A stretch of DNA of 64,000 bases from Terriglobia bacterium (lineage in GTDB: Bacteria > Acidobacteriota > Terriglobia > Terriglobales > Acidobacteriaceae), in assembly GCA_020073385.1 (NCBI GenBank), contig JAIQFH010000024.1, positions 1-64,000 of the forward strand. Reading direction: 5' to 3'. Below, piece by piece: positions 1-8,300 of this stretch. The translations under genes were made by a program, and so were the position numbers. The notes under the pieces were generated by a model. The model saw only the letters and a list, made by a program, of their open reading frames with translations, was not told the DNA's origin and did no database searches. Within the stretch, counting starts at the first letter, position 1, and every line of letters begins with the position of its first letter.

Positions 1-1262
1 TAGACCCGCCCGCCGTACGCAGCTAGCCCGTTGTAGTCGCCGAAGAACAGTCCGCCCGCCTCGAAGGCCTCATCCGTCCACGCATAATTGTTGAACGTGT
101 GCCCCTTGTCGGTGGAGCGTGCCAAGACCACGATCTGCTTCCGGTTTTTGGGGTCGTTCCGGCGATCGTAGAAAACTACATTCACCGAGCCGTCGACAGG
201 GTCCACCGCCAGCCACTGAAAAAACTGCTCAGCTCCGTTGTGCACCGCATCGTTGTTCACTCTAGCCGCAGGAGTCCAGTGTTTCCCGCCATCGCCAGAA
301 CTCGAGATAAACACATCGAGGTCGCCGTTTCGATAATCGCTCCAAGTAACGTATAGGCGCTTGCTCTTCGGATCTACTCCGATCTGAGGAAATCCGTTCG
401 CGCGGTCCAGCGTGTCGATCGCGAACATAATAGGTGCGGTATGAATGATGGGACGCGCATGGGAGAACGTCTTTCCGCCATCGCGCGAAGAGGTGAACAT
501 GAGGTCGTAGTCCTGGCTCCAGATCACATAGAGCGTGCCGTCGGGGCCGACCGCTCCATCAAATCCTTCCGCGGCACCATTGTCATCGCGCGGCAATCCA
601 GGGTGGGCGTCTATCTCGACCGGTTCGGACCAGGTCTTTCCATCGTCGTTCGAACGTGAGATCACCATCTGCGAGTCAGTTAACCGCCAGCGCGTCCATC
701 CCACGTAGAGATTGCCGGCGAACTTACTCTTCGAGTTGTCGGCGACAATATAGGGCTTGTCTTCGAAGGGAATGCCTGCGGCAGTCGGCTGCTCCGCCAC
801 TGGGATATGGTCTGCCTCCCAGGTCTTCCCGCCATCTAGCGAGCGCCGGACGAAGATGCCATTGCGCGTCGCGCCATGCGCCCAATAATTGAACGTTCCA
901 AGCTTGTCGAATGCGATGTAGCAGATGAATGCGTGACCCTGGTTATCGAAGGCCGTCGAGACGTCGCCCGATACCCGATAATTCTTCGGATCGACTCCTT
1001 CTGCGACTTGCCAAGTCTCCCCAGCGTCCCGCGAGTAAGAGGCGTGAGCGTTGTCCTGAAACACGGCCACCACTTGCTGCGGGTTCGCAGGGTTCACGGC
1101 AACACCCGGCTCGGTGAAATATCCAGGTGCAGGAGTCAGAGCAAATACGTGCGCTTGCGACGCCTTCGGCAACTCCTGGCCATGCAGCATCAGACTAGCG
1201 CCAAGGCACAAAATGAGCGCGAGACAAATGATCCGTACACAATCGCGGAATAACCTATTCAT
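1..1262 (-). CDS. Asp-box (BNR) sialidase-like secreted protein, 3' end cut by window edge
   Basis: The frame opens with ATG at the right end and stays open to the window edge, so about 420 residues are visible and the C-terminus is missing. The N-terminus has a basic start and a hydrophobic stretch (about residues 9-26), as expected of a signal peptide. The body holds repeated Asp-box motifs of the S-x-D-x-G-x-T-W type (SRDAGETW, SLDGGKTW, SNDDGKTW, SRDGGKTF, SGDGGKHW), which mark sialidase-like six-bladed beta-propellers. An AAGAGG ribosome-binding site precedes the start, and the gene begins only 29 nt after the ROK kinase ends, so it is probably the last gene of the mannosidase operon. 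True sialidase activity cannot be claimed because the arginine triad is not recognised. A structural or carbohydrate-binding propeller is equally possible. Confidence 0.85.
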   Translation of the reverse strand, partial: MNRLFRDCVRIICLALILCLGASLMLHGQELPKASQAHVFALTPAPGYFTEPGVAVNPANPQQVVAVFQDNAHASYSRDAGETWQVAEGVDPKNYRVSGDVSTAFDNQGHAFICYIAFDKLGTFNYWAHGATRNGIFVRRSLDGGKTWEADHIPVAEQPTAAGIPFEDKPYIVADNSKSKFAGNLYVGWTRWRLTDSQMVISRSNDDGKTWSEPVEIDAHPGLPRDDNGAAEGFDGAVGPDGTLYVIWSQDYDLMFTSSRDGGKTFSHARPIIHTAPIMFAIDTLDRANGFPQIGVDPKSKRLYVTWSDYRNGDLDVFISSSGDGGKHWTPAARVNNDAVHNGAEQFFQWLAVDPVDGSVNVVFYDRRNDPKNRKQIVVLARSTDKGHTFNNYAWTDEAFEAGGLFFGDYNGLAAYGGRV

Positions 1263-1291
1263 TCGTGGCCTCTTAAATTTGCGACAGCACG

Positions 1292-2263
1292 TTAAGCGGG
1301 TCCCCTGGAACACAGCGCCGCACCTCCGGCAATTCCTGCATCAGCGCCGTAGTGCGCCATCAGCAGCGGAATTTCTGAGGCACGCGGATTTACACACCAG
1401 TCCGGAAGTCCACGTTTGATCTCCTCAAAGAAACTTCTCAGCATTGCAGCCACTCCGCCGCCCACCACGATGACGTCGGGATCGAGCAGGTCAACAATGT
1501 TCCCCAACCAGATCGTCAGGAGGTGGACCGTATCTTCAAGGACCTCGCGTGCTACCGGATCGCCGGACTCGAATGCCTCGCGTACGTGTTGGCTAGTAAT
1601 CGAGTTGGCGTCTCCCTTGACCAAATCAAGCAGCGCCTTTGCTCGCGAAGAATCGGCGACGACCTTGTCCCGCGCCCGAGCGCCGATCGCTGGGCCGGCA
1701 GCAAGGATCTCGATGCAGCCACGCTTGCCGCATCCGCAGACCGGCCCTCGATAGTCAATGCTCACGTGACCGCCCTCTCCTGCCGATCCCGTTTTTCCGT
1801 GATAGATTGCGCCATCGAAGACGATCCCGGTTCCAATCCCGGTGCCAATCGTTGCGTAGAAGACGTAATGAAAACCCTGAGCCGCTCCCCAGAGAGTCTC
1901 AGCCAATGCTGCGGCGTTTGCATCATTGTCGATCTTCACCGGCACGCTGTATTTCGTGCGAACTTTCTCGGCTAATGGAAAATTCCGCCAGCATGGAAGG
2001 TTCGGAGGATTGAGAACGACGCCGGTCTTCGGATCGAGCGGCCCCGGCGCACAGATGCCAATACCCTCGATGTCCACCGCGGAAGCGGACAACATCGAAT
2101 CGATCGCGCAGATTACGGCATCGAAAGCGGCCTCCGGCGTTCCGTTGGCAACCATCGGCGTCCGCCCCTGAGCGAGAATCTTGCCAGAACGGTCGACAAT
2201 TCCTACAGCGATCTTCGTTCCTCCGATGTCAACTCCCAGTACAGCTTTGGCGCCTGCAGTCAT
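1292..2263 (-). CDS. ROK-family sugar kinase (glucokinase-like)
   Basis: This 323-residue protein is a ROK kinase, a cytoplasmic enzyme that phosphorylates a hexose with ATP. The phosphate-binding motif DIGGTK lies at residues 12-17. The catalytic region DNDANAAALAE follows at about 112-122, and the ROK zinc site is His166 with the cysteines of the C-x-C-G-x-x-G-C-x-E motif (Cys176, Cys178, Cys183). Its start codon overlaps the stop of the GH38 gene by 4 nt (ATGA), so the two are translationally coupled. The natural reading is phosphorylation of sugar released by the upstream mannosidase, but sugar specificity (glucose, mannose, N-acetylmannosamine) cannot be read from sequence. It could also be a fructokinase or ManNAc kinase; the lack of an N-terminal helix-turn-helix argues against a ROK repressor. 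Confidence 0.92.
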   Translation of the reverse strand: MTAGAKAVLGVDIGGTKIAVGIVDRSGKILAQGRTPMVANGTPEAAFDAVICAIDSMLSASAVDIEGIGICAPGPLDPKTGVVLNPPNLPCWRNFPLAEKVRTKYSVPVKIDNDANAAALAETLWGAAQGFHYVFYATIGTGIGTGIVFDGAIYHGKTGSAGEGGHVSIDYRGPVCGCGKRGCIEILAAGPAIGARARDKVVADSSRAKALLDLVKGDANSITSQHVREAFESGDPVAREVLEDTVHLLTIWLGNIVDLLDPDVIVVGGGVAAMLRSFFEEIKRGLPDWCVNPRASEIPLLMAHYGADAGIAGGAALCSRGPA

Positions 2264-5200
2264 TGCCGATCCCCTGCCGCTTCGCTCATGCCAGAGAATC
2301 GCACTTCAATTGTCTTAATCTCGTAGGGTTTCGTGGGCACTTTCACCTCACCGTTGGAAACAGGAAGGTTGCCCAACGGCCTCTCCATCAAATCCGTATC
2401 CGAAGCCGACGCTGCGCCCGTAGGAAGCTGAATTGTCACATCGCCTTGCTTTCCAGCCCACTCATAGAATCGGACGATCAGTGCGTTGTCGTCTTCAGCC
2501 TTCTTGACCGCAGTAACAATGACATTGTCCGACTTCGCTTGCACAAAAGAGTATTTCCCGGGAAGTTTCCCCTCGTGCCTTCCCGAAGGGAGTGCGATCA
2601 ATTTGTAATTCAGTTCGTAGCCGCAGCGAATGGTCAGCGCATTCTTCCATCCTCCTGCATGCGGATACAAGGAATAGGTGAACTCGTGATGTCCCTCATC
2701 GGCGTGCGGATCAGGCCACTCGGGCGACCGCAACAAAGATAGCCGCAGGACATTGCCCTTTGCGTCGTACCCGTACTTGGAATCGTTCAACAGGCTGAGT
2801 CCGTGCTTGCCATCGGAGATGTCGGCCCAGCGCTGGGCTGGAACCTCAAACTGCGCTTGCTCGGCGGGAGTATTGCGCGTGGTGGGGCGCTCCACGGAAC
2901 CGAATGGAATCTCGTAGGTCGCCTTGTCGCTATGTGCGCTCACTGGGAATGCAACCTTCAGCAGGATGTGTTTCTCGTGCCACTCTGCATCCATCTTCAC
3001 GTCAACCCGCGGCACGCCAGCATACAAAATGATGTCGCGCACAAACGTCGAATTCTGAAAATGATTCTTCACGCGAATGATCGATCGCAGCGGACCATTC
3101 TCCACGAGTTTGACCTCGTCGGCTTTAACCAGATCCCAGTGCTGCTTCTCGAAATCTGCGTCGATATTCCACGCGTCCCATTGCTTGGGTTTATCAACGA
3201 AAGTCTGCAGAAGATTGCCGCACGTGGCGTTCCTCGGGCCGCCCGTATCCGTCTCGGCAGGAGCCAGCGCTTCCGTCCCGCTCTTCTTGTCGAATAAGCT
3301 CGTCATGCAGCCGGTCTGCGGATCAATCTTCACTCGGATGAACTCATTTTCCAGCGAATCTGCCGAGGCTTTCAGAACTGAGTGCTCCGGAACAGCCGAC
3401 GCCGCCCCACGAGCAAAATAAGTCTGATATCCAAGGGGCGGAGTATTCGAGAGCACTAAGAAGCGCGCGCGATGCGTTTCCCCATCAATCGATAACAACT
3501 GCGCTTCTGCAGCCTTGCCATTGGAGTCGACCACCTCGATCTGGCGAGCCGGAGCCGGCAGTTGAACCTCCACCTCGCTTACTTCAGTTCGAGGCCACGA
3601 GAGTGAGTTGAACAACAGCACCGGCGCGCCTTCTCGCTCTGTGTTTACATGGGCCGCAATCTCCCGCAGGGATGCAAACGTGACGTCATTCGCAGCCCGG
3701 TCCACATTCTCCATGTTGCGCTTGGCATCCAAATAGTTCACGGCAATGCCCGATCCCGGCATGATGTCGTGGAAGTGCTCAAACAGCAGGTTCTTCCATG
3801 TCTGCGTCATTAGCTCTTGTGGGTAGGGCCGTCCATACAGCGAGGCAATCGACGCAAACTTCTCGGCGTTCAACACATTCTCTTCCGAGCGCCGAATCCT
3901 CCGCTTGGTCTCCGCCTGTGTCGTGAAGACGCCTCGGTGATACTGAAAGTACAGTTCCCCATCCCAGGTCGGGACCTGCATCGAGGGCAACTTCTTCTCC
4001 ATGTCGCTGAAGAACTCGCTGGCAAAACTGAACTCCAGCCTGGGGAAAACTGTATCGGGTGATCGCAGTTGTTCGGCATGATCGAGCATCACCCGAGTAG
4101 GCCCGCCACCGTGATCGCCAACACCATACAGGTGCATCATCTCGGGCTTGTCGGGGATCTTCGGGCCGTAGATCGAAGGCATCCATTGCGCCACCTGACT
4201 CCCCATCGGTTCCGCATCGATCCCATCCGCATAATCGTGCGGAAAATACGTCAGCAGGCGGCTGCCATCCGGCGCTTGCCACCAGAAGAATTTGTAGGGG
4301 AACGTCGTGAATTCGTGCGCCCACATCAGCTTCTGGGTCACGAAATAGTCCATGCCTGATCGCTTATAGATCTGCGGCAGCTGATAGTTGTAACCGAACG
4401 AATCCGGATTCCATCCGATCTTCACGTCCACGCCAAAGTTTTTCTGGAAATATCGTTTGCCCACCAGGATTTGTCGAACCAGCGACTCACCGTCGGGCAT
4501 ATTCAGGTCCGGTTCAACCCACATCCCGCCAATGATCTCCCATCGACCCTCTTTCACGCGCTGCTCGATCTGATGGTAGATATCCGGATACTTCTCCTGC
4601 ATCCATTCATAGGTCCGGGCCGAGGACATCGTGAACTTGAAGTCGGGATACTCGCGCATCAAATCGAGCACGCTATTGAATGTATTGCGAACCACTTCGA
4701 CGGTTTCGGTCCATGGCCAGAGCCATGCCATGTCAATGTGAGAGTTGCCGACGGCGCGAATCGTGAATTGCTGCAGCCACGGTTTCAGGACTTCCAGTTT
4801 GGCGTGTGCCGATTTGAGTGACGCATCAAACGCCGCTTGATCACCCTTATCGAGCGGAGAGAAATCAATCGCCTTGACTGCCGCATCCAGTTGGCGTTCG
4901 CGTTCTGCCTTTCCATCCTCATAGGCCGCGATAATCGGACGAGCAGCCAGCAGGTCCAGCCGCAGCCGGGCGGGATCCGGACGTGATTTCGGAGCATCGA
5001 TTGTGAGTTCGCTACGGAAGAACTCCGACTGCACCGTATCTCCCCCAACCACGCGGGCAGCCACCAGAAACTTCTGCCCCGGTTGCGCACTCTCGGTCAA
5101 CAGTACCGGCAAGATGTTGTCATCATCGCCCCGGTAAAGAACAGCGCCGTTGGAGAAGACCGTGATCATCAGGCTGCTCGCGCTCCCGAAACGCAAGTCC

Positions 5201-5541
5201 AGCTTAATGCTCGCCCCCTGCGTGGCATAACCGTTGATCTTCACGGGAATCTGAATCCAGCTCCGGAAGACGCGAGTCCCAGTCCAATGTGCCTCATTCG
5301 CGTTTTGCCCCCCTGGACCGGACATATTTTTCACGATCCAGGCACCCCAGTCCGTGTCGCTCAGGCCGGGATCTTCCGGATGAGGGATGTCATCATGAAA
5401 GCGCCACTCAGATTCTGGTTGATGAGTCAGCGAGTTGAGCCGATCGAGAGTCGCCTTGTAAGGATCCGCAGCATTGTTCTGGCACAAGCCGGCGATAGTG
5501 AAGACCAGCGGAAAGAGAACTAAAACAGCGCGACGCATCAT
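2260..5541 (-). CDS. Glycoside hydrolase family 38 alpha-mannosidase, secreted
   Basis: This large enzyme (about 1,093 residues from the chosen start) hydrolyses alpha-mannosides with retention. An N-terminal signal peptide MMRRAVLVLFPLVFTIAG is followed by a linker. The GH38 catalytic domain shows the zinc-binding HID motif (Asp about 270) and the nucleophile aspartate in WNPDSFG (about 380), as well as HEFTTFPY. The C-terminal half is the beta-rich middle and C-terminal GH38 region. The frame is open 23 codons further upstream, but the signal peptide fits the start given here, where an AAAGG-like site lies about 13 nt away. It is the first gene of the operon with the ROK kinase and the Asp-box protein, and it is divergent from the sulfite reductase leader. 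A substrate such as N-glycan or plant or fungal mannan is inference. Confidence 0.93.
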   Translation of the reverse strand: MMRRAVLVLFPLVFTIAGLCQNNAADPYKATLDRLNSLTHQPESEWRFHDDIPHPEDPGLSDTDWGAWIVKNMSGPGGQNANEAHWTGTRVFRSWIQIPVKINGYATQGASIKLDLRFGSASSLMITVFSNGAVLYRGDDDNILPVLLTESAQPGQKFLVAARVVGGDTVQSEFFRSELTIDAPKSRPDPARLRLDLLAARPIIAAYEDGKAERERQLDAAVKAIDFSPLDKGDQAAFDASLKSAHAKLEVLKPWLQQFTIRAVGNSHIDMAWLWPWTETVEVVRNTFNSVLDLMREYPDFKFTMSSARTYEWMQEKYPDIYHQIEQRVKEGRWEIIGGMWVEPDLNMPDGESLVRQILVGKRYFQKNFGVDVKIGWNPDSFGYNYQLPQIYKRSGMDYFVTQKLMWAHEFTTFPYKFFWWQAPDGSRLLTYFPHDYADGIDAEPMGSQVAQWMPSIYGPKIPDKPEMMHLYGVGDHGGGPTRVMLDHAEQLRSPDTVFPRLEFSFASEFFSDMEKKLPSMQVPTWDGELYFQYHRGVFTTQAETKRRIRRSEENVLNAEKFASIASLYGRPYPQELMTQTWKNLLFEHFHDIMPGSGIAVNYLDAKRNMENVDRAANDVTFASLREIAAHVNTEREGAPVLLFNSLSWPRTEVSEVEVQLPAPARQIEVVDSNGKAAEAQLLSIDGETHRARFLVLSNTPPLGYQTYFARGAASAVPEHSVLKASADSLENEFIRVKIDPQTGCMTSLFDKKSGTEALAPAETDTGGPRNATCGNLLQTFVDKPKQWDAWNIDADFEKQHWDLVKADEVKLVENGPLRSIIRVKNHFQNSTFVRDIILYAGVPRVDVKMDAEWHEKHILLKVAFPVSAHSDKATYEIPFGSVERPTTRNTPAEQAQFEVPAQRWADISDGKHGLSLLNDSKYGYDAKGNVLRLSLLRSPEWPDPHADEGHHEFTYSLYPHAGGWKNALTIRCGYELNYKLIALPSGRHEGKLPGKYSFVQAKSDNVIVTAVKKAEDDNALIVRFYEWAGKQGDVTIQLPTGAASASDTDLMERPLGNLPVSNGEVKVPTKPYEIKTIEVRFSGMSEAAGDRQ

Positions 5542-5705
5542 AATAAGGACGCTACCTTTCGAGTGGAATGAAGGTGAACACAAGCTGCCGAAGCAAAGGA
5601 AGATTATCACTGAACCGTTTGCATGGAAGCTAAGTTGTTGATTTTACAGTGTCGCGAGCTGGTGTGCCTGGGAATGCAAAAATTCTGATTCCTTTCATCG
5701 AAATT

Positions 5706-5733
5706 TTGAGTCTAAGCCGGAGAACAGTAATAT
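5706..5733 (+). promoter_or_regulatory. Candidate sigma-70 promoter of the cysteine leader
   Basis: A TTGAGT -35-like box at 5706-5711 and a TAATAT -10-like box at 5728-5733 are separated by 16 bp. Transcription would start near 5740, about 30 nt before the leader-peptide ATG and about 210 nt before the sulfite reductase start. This is a visual match only; the -10 box is good and the -35 box is fair. Confidence 0.5.
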
Positions 5734-5771
5734 TGACGGGCGCCAGCCGGGCCCGTAAAATCGAAACTCGA

Positions 5772-5867
5772 ATGTCAGATAGCTCCAATCTTCGCGCAAC
5801 GTGCTGCTGCATCTGTTGTTGTTGTTGTGGATGCGTGCGCTCTGGCGCGGGGAGGCTGCTGACTTAA
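5772..5867 (+). CDS. Polycysteine leader peptide (31 residues) of the sulfite reductase operon
   Basis: A short open frame upstream of sulfite reductase encodes 31 residues, nine of them cysteine: residues 11-13, 15-19 and 21, from TGC and TGT codons between 5802 and 5834. The run reads ATCCCICCCCCGCV. Such a density of a rare amino acid just before the cysteine-biosynthesis operon is the signature of a ribosome-mediated attenuator. A ribosome short of Cys-tRNA would stall in the run. The stop codon lies 30 nt before the terminator hairpin, and the antiterminator strand lies inside codons 24-27. No clear Shine-Dalgarno site precedes the ATG; the frame also stays open to the left, so the exact start is uncertain. 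The peptide itself probably has no function. Polycysteine leaders are known in mycobacteria; I know of none described in Acidobacteriota. Confidence 0.85.
   Translation: MSDSSNLRATCCCICCCCCGCVRSGAGRLLT
5841..5852 (+). promoter_or_regulatory. Antiterminator strand of the cysteine attenuator
   Basis: TCTGGCGCGGGG can pair with CCCACCGCCAGA (5900-5911), the 5' arm of the terminator, giving 10 of 12 Watson-Crick pairs. It begins 6 nt after the last leader Cys codon and ends 12 nt before the leader stop codon. A ribosome stalled early in the Cys run leaves it free, and a ribosome on the stop codon would cover it. This matches classical attenuation geometry; the pairing was done by eye. Confidence 0.72.
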
Positions 5868-5897
5868 GAATATCTTCTTAAAGTAAAAGCACTCATC

Positions 5898-5933
5898 AAC
5901 CCACCGCCAGACGGATCTGGCGGTGGGTTTTTT
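5898..5933 (+). terminator. Intrinsic terminator in the 5' leader of sulfite reductase (attenuator)
   Basis: AACCCACCGCCAGA (5898-5911) and TCTGGCGGTGGGTT (5916-5929) form a perfect 14-bp GC-rich stem with a 4-nt loop. The 3' arm runs into six T residues (5928-5933). The hairpin ends only 17 nt before the sulfite reductase ATG, so it must be conditional or the operon would be silent from this promoter. Almost the same stem occurs upstream of aspartate kinase on the other strand. Confidence 0.88.
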
Positions 5934-5950
5934 ATTGCCCGAAAATAGCA

Positions 5951-7675
5951 ATGACCAACACAACAAACACGAAGAAAGAGACGGCAGCCCAGCGGGCGGA
6001 GCGACTGAAGCGGGCCAAGAATCCGTGGGACGGGTTGGACGAGATCCGCCGCTTTGCGCGTGAGGGATTCGATTCTATCCCGCCCGAGTGGATCGGCACC
6101 TACTTCCGCTGGTGGGGCGTTTACACCCAGGGCGACGGTGCTGGCGTCACCGGCGGCCAGGGAGGCGTGGGGCGCGCGTTGCAGCGTTTCATGGTGCGCA
6201 TCCGGATTCCCAACGGCATCATGAGCTCTCATCAGTTGCGCGCCATTGCAGACCTCACCCGCCGCTACGCTAACGGAATCGCCGACCTCACGGTTCGTCA
6301 GAATATTCAACTGCACTGGGTCACGATTGAGTCCTTGCCGGAAGTTCTTGAAGGCCTGTGGCGCGTGGGACTCAACACCACGGGTGCTTGCGGAGATGTC
6401 GTACGCAACGTGACGGGTTGCCCAGTTGCAGGCGTCGATGCTGACGAAATTATCGATGCGTCCCCTCTGGTGCTCGAGACATCGCAACTGCTGGCGGGAA
6501 ACTCGAAGTTCTACAACCTGCCGCGGAAGTTTAAGATCTCGATTGCCGGATGCCACTCCTGGTGCTCCTATCCTGAAATCAATGATATTGGCCTGACCGC
6601 GATTTCCCGCACGGCCGGCGGGAAGCGTGAAGTTGGATTTTCCCTGCGTGTAGCCGGTGGCCTTTCGGCGGAACCATATCTAGGTGCACGGCTCGATGCA
6701 TTTGTTCAGCAGGGTCAGGTCGTGCCCGTTATCAAGTGTATTGCCGAACTTTTCCGCGATTCCGAGGTTCTCCGCGAGCACCGCGAACGCGCTCGACTGA
6801 AATTCCTCTTCCTTCGTCATGGATGGACGGCTGAGCAATTTCTCGATGAATTGCATCAGCGCCTCGGCTTCCATCTCGATCCCGCAGCCGCAGAGCATCC
6901 TCCAGACGATGTTTACCGCGACCACGTTGGCATTCACCCACAAAAACAGCCCGGTCTTTCCTACGTCGGAGCTGTAGTGCTGCGGGGACGAATTACAGCC
7001 GACCAGATGCACTCGGCCGCCGATGTGGCCGAGCGCTATGCAAGCGGCGAACTCCGTGCCACCACTATGCAGAACTTGCTGGTCGTCAATGTCCCCACGA
7101 TCAATGCCGACGCATTGGCCAAAGAGCTTGACGCGATTGGATTCCAGGTGAGTGGGTCAGCCTTCGCGCGCGGTGCCGTAGCTTGCAGCGGCACGGAATT
7201 CTGCAAGCTGGCCATCACAGAAACCAAGAGCTTCTCGCGTTGGCTGGTCGAGGAAATGGAAGAGCGCCTCCCCGGTTTCGATCAGCATCTGAAGCTGCAC
7301 GTCACAGGCTGCCCCAACAGTTGCGGACAGCACTGGATCGCCGACGTCGGGATCGAGGGCAAGAAGATCAAAGTCGACGGCGGCCTGGCCGATGCTTACT
7401 ACTTCTGCGTCGGCGGCGCCCTCGGTCTTCATCAGTCGACGGCGCGCCCAGTGGGCTATCGCTGCCTCGCCACTGAAGTGCCCGATGCGCTGGAGCGTTT
7501 GCTCGGGCGATATCTGGCTGACCGCAACCCCGGGGAGAATCTACGCAGATTCTTTTCCCGTCACAGCGACTCTGAGTTGCGCGAGTTTTTAGCGGGCGAA
7601 AGTGTGCCCGCAGTAGTACGCGATCTGCCCTCTCCCCAAAATTTGGTTCACCTGGCAGGAGGAATCGGTGACTAG
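5951..7675 (+). CDS. sir: Siroheme/[4Fe-4S] sulfite reductase (nitrite/sulfite reductase family)
   Basis: This 574-residue cytoplasmic enzyme reduces sulfite to sulfide with six electrons, probably from ferredoxin. The siroheme-[4Fe-4S] ligands are visible as CSGTEFC (Cys412, Cys418) and TGCPNSC (Cys454, Cys458). Two ferredoxin-like half-domains (about residues 60-130 and 330-400) flank siroheme-binding segments. Length fits the monomeric ferredoxin-dependent type. Family members reduce nitrite or sulfite. Sulfite is preferred here because siroheme synthesis genes and cysH follow in one overlapping operon and because the leader senses cysteine. No Shine-Dalgarno site is visible between the leader terminator and the ATG. 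Expression is predicted to depend on antitermination under cysteine shortage. Confidence 0.9.
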   Translation: MTNTTNTKKETAAQRAERLKRAKNPWDGLDEIRRFAREGFDSIPPEWIGTYFRWWGVYTQGDGAGVTGGQGGVGRALQRFMVRIRIPNGIMSSHQLRAIADLTRRYANGIADLTVRQNIQLHWVTIESLPEVLEGLWRVGLNTTGACGDVVRNVTGCPVAGVDADEIIDASPLVLETSQLLAGNSKFYNLPRKFKISIAGCHSWCSYPEINDIGLTAISRTAGGKREVGFSLRVAGGLSAEPYLGARLDAFVQQGQVVPVIKCIAELFRDSEVLREHRERARLKFLFLRHGWTAEQFLDELHQRLGFHLDPAAAEHPPDDVYRDHVGIHPQKQPGLSYVGAVVLRGRITADQMHSAADVAERYASGELRATTMQNLLVVNVPTINADALAKELDAIGFQVSGSAFARGAVACSGTEFCKLAITETKSFSRWLVEEMEERLPGFDQHLKLHVTGCPNSCGQHWIADVGIEGKKIKVDGGLADAYYFCVGGALGLHQSTARPVGYRCLATEVPDALERLLGRYLADRNPGENLRRFFSRHSDSELREFLAGESVPAVVRDLPSPQNLVHLAGGIGD

Positions 7676-8300
7676 CTTATTTCCAATGTTCATGAAACTG
7701 GAAGGGAAGCAGTGCCTGGTCGTCGGGGCCGGAAAGGTCGGCGAACCGAAGATCGCTGGCTTGCTTGAAACGGGAGCGCGCATTCGGGTCGTCGCTCTCG
7801 ATGCCAGCCCTGCCGTTCGCGAATGGGCGCGCTCGGGAAGGATCGAACTCGAACTGCGCGCCTTTACCAATGACGATTTGCACGGAGCGTTTCTGGTCGT
7901 CGTCGCCACTGCTTCGCGCTCGTTGAATGAACGCGTCTATCACGAGGCGCAGAGACTGAGCATCCTCTGCAATGTAGTCGATGTTCCGGATCTCTGCGAC
8001 TTCTTCTATCCGTCAATTGTTCGCCGCGGCGATTTGCAGATTGCCGTTTCGACCGCTGGGAAGAGTCCCTCCCTGGCGCAGAAGATCAGGCAACAGCTCG
8101 AAAAGCAGTTCGGGCCAGCCTATGCCGCATGGGTGGCCGAACTGGGCGAAACCAGGCAACTCATCCTGGCCAGTGATCTCGACAAAGAGCGCAAGCTCGA
8201 CCTCCTTCATTCGCTGGCGAGCAGGGAGGCCGTCGAAGCGGCTCTGGCCGAGAACCGCGAATTGGCAGTCGCACTCGCTGAGCATGGGGAGAAAGCATGA
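7668..8300 (+). CDS. Precorrin-2 dehydrogenase / sirohydrochlorin ferrochelatase (CysG N-terminal type)
   Basis: This 210-residue protein matches the N-terminal half of CysG (Met8p/SirC type), which oxidises precorrin-2 with NAD and inserts iron to give siroheme. The Rossmann segment begins near residue 12 (CLVVGAGKVGEPK), and the typical segment NVVDVPDLCDFFYPSIVRRG follows near residue 105. The GTG start lies inside the sulfite reductase gene with an 8-nt overlap, and the stop overlaps the next ATG, so translation is coupled. It works with the following methyltransferase to supply siroheme to the reductase just upstream. In many bacteria these activities are fused in one CysG protein; here they are separate genes. 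Confidence 0.9.
   Translation: MTSLFPMFMKLEGKQCLVVGAGKVGEPKIAGLLETGARIRVVALDASPAVREWARSGRIELELRAFTNDDLHGAFLVVVATASRSLNERVYHEAQRLSILCNVVDVPDLCDFFYPSIVRRGDLQIAVSTAGKSPSLAQKIRQQLEKQFGPAYAAWVAELGETRQLILASDLDKERKLDLLHSLASREAVEAALAENRELAVALAEHGEKA

Noticed and set aside
5740-5950. SAM or cobalamin riboswitch upstream of the sulfite reductase
   Set aside because: No conserved core of these riboswitches was found. The Cys-rich frame with terminator and antiterminator explains the leader better.
5864-6556. Long minus-strand frame across the leader and start of sulfite reductase
   Set aside because: It lies antisense to a clear gene and contains the terminator; its protein has no recognisable family.
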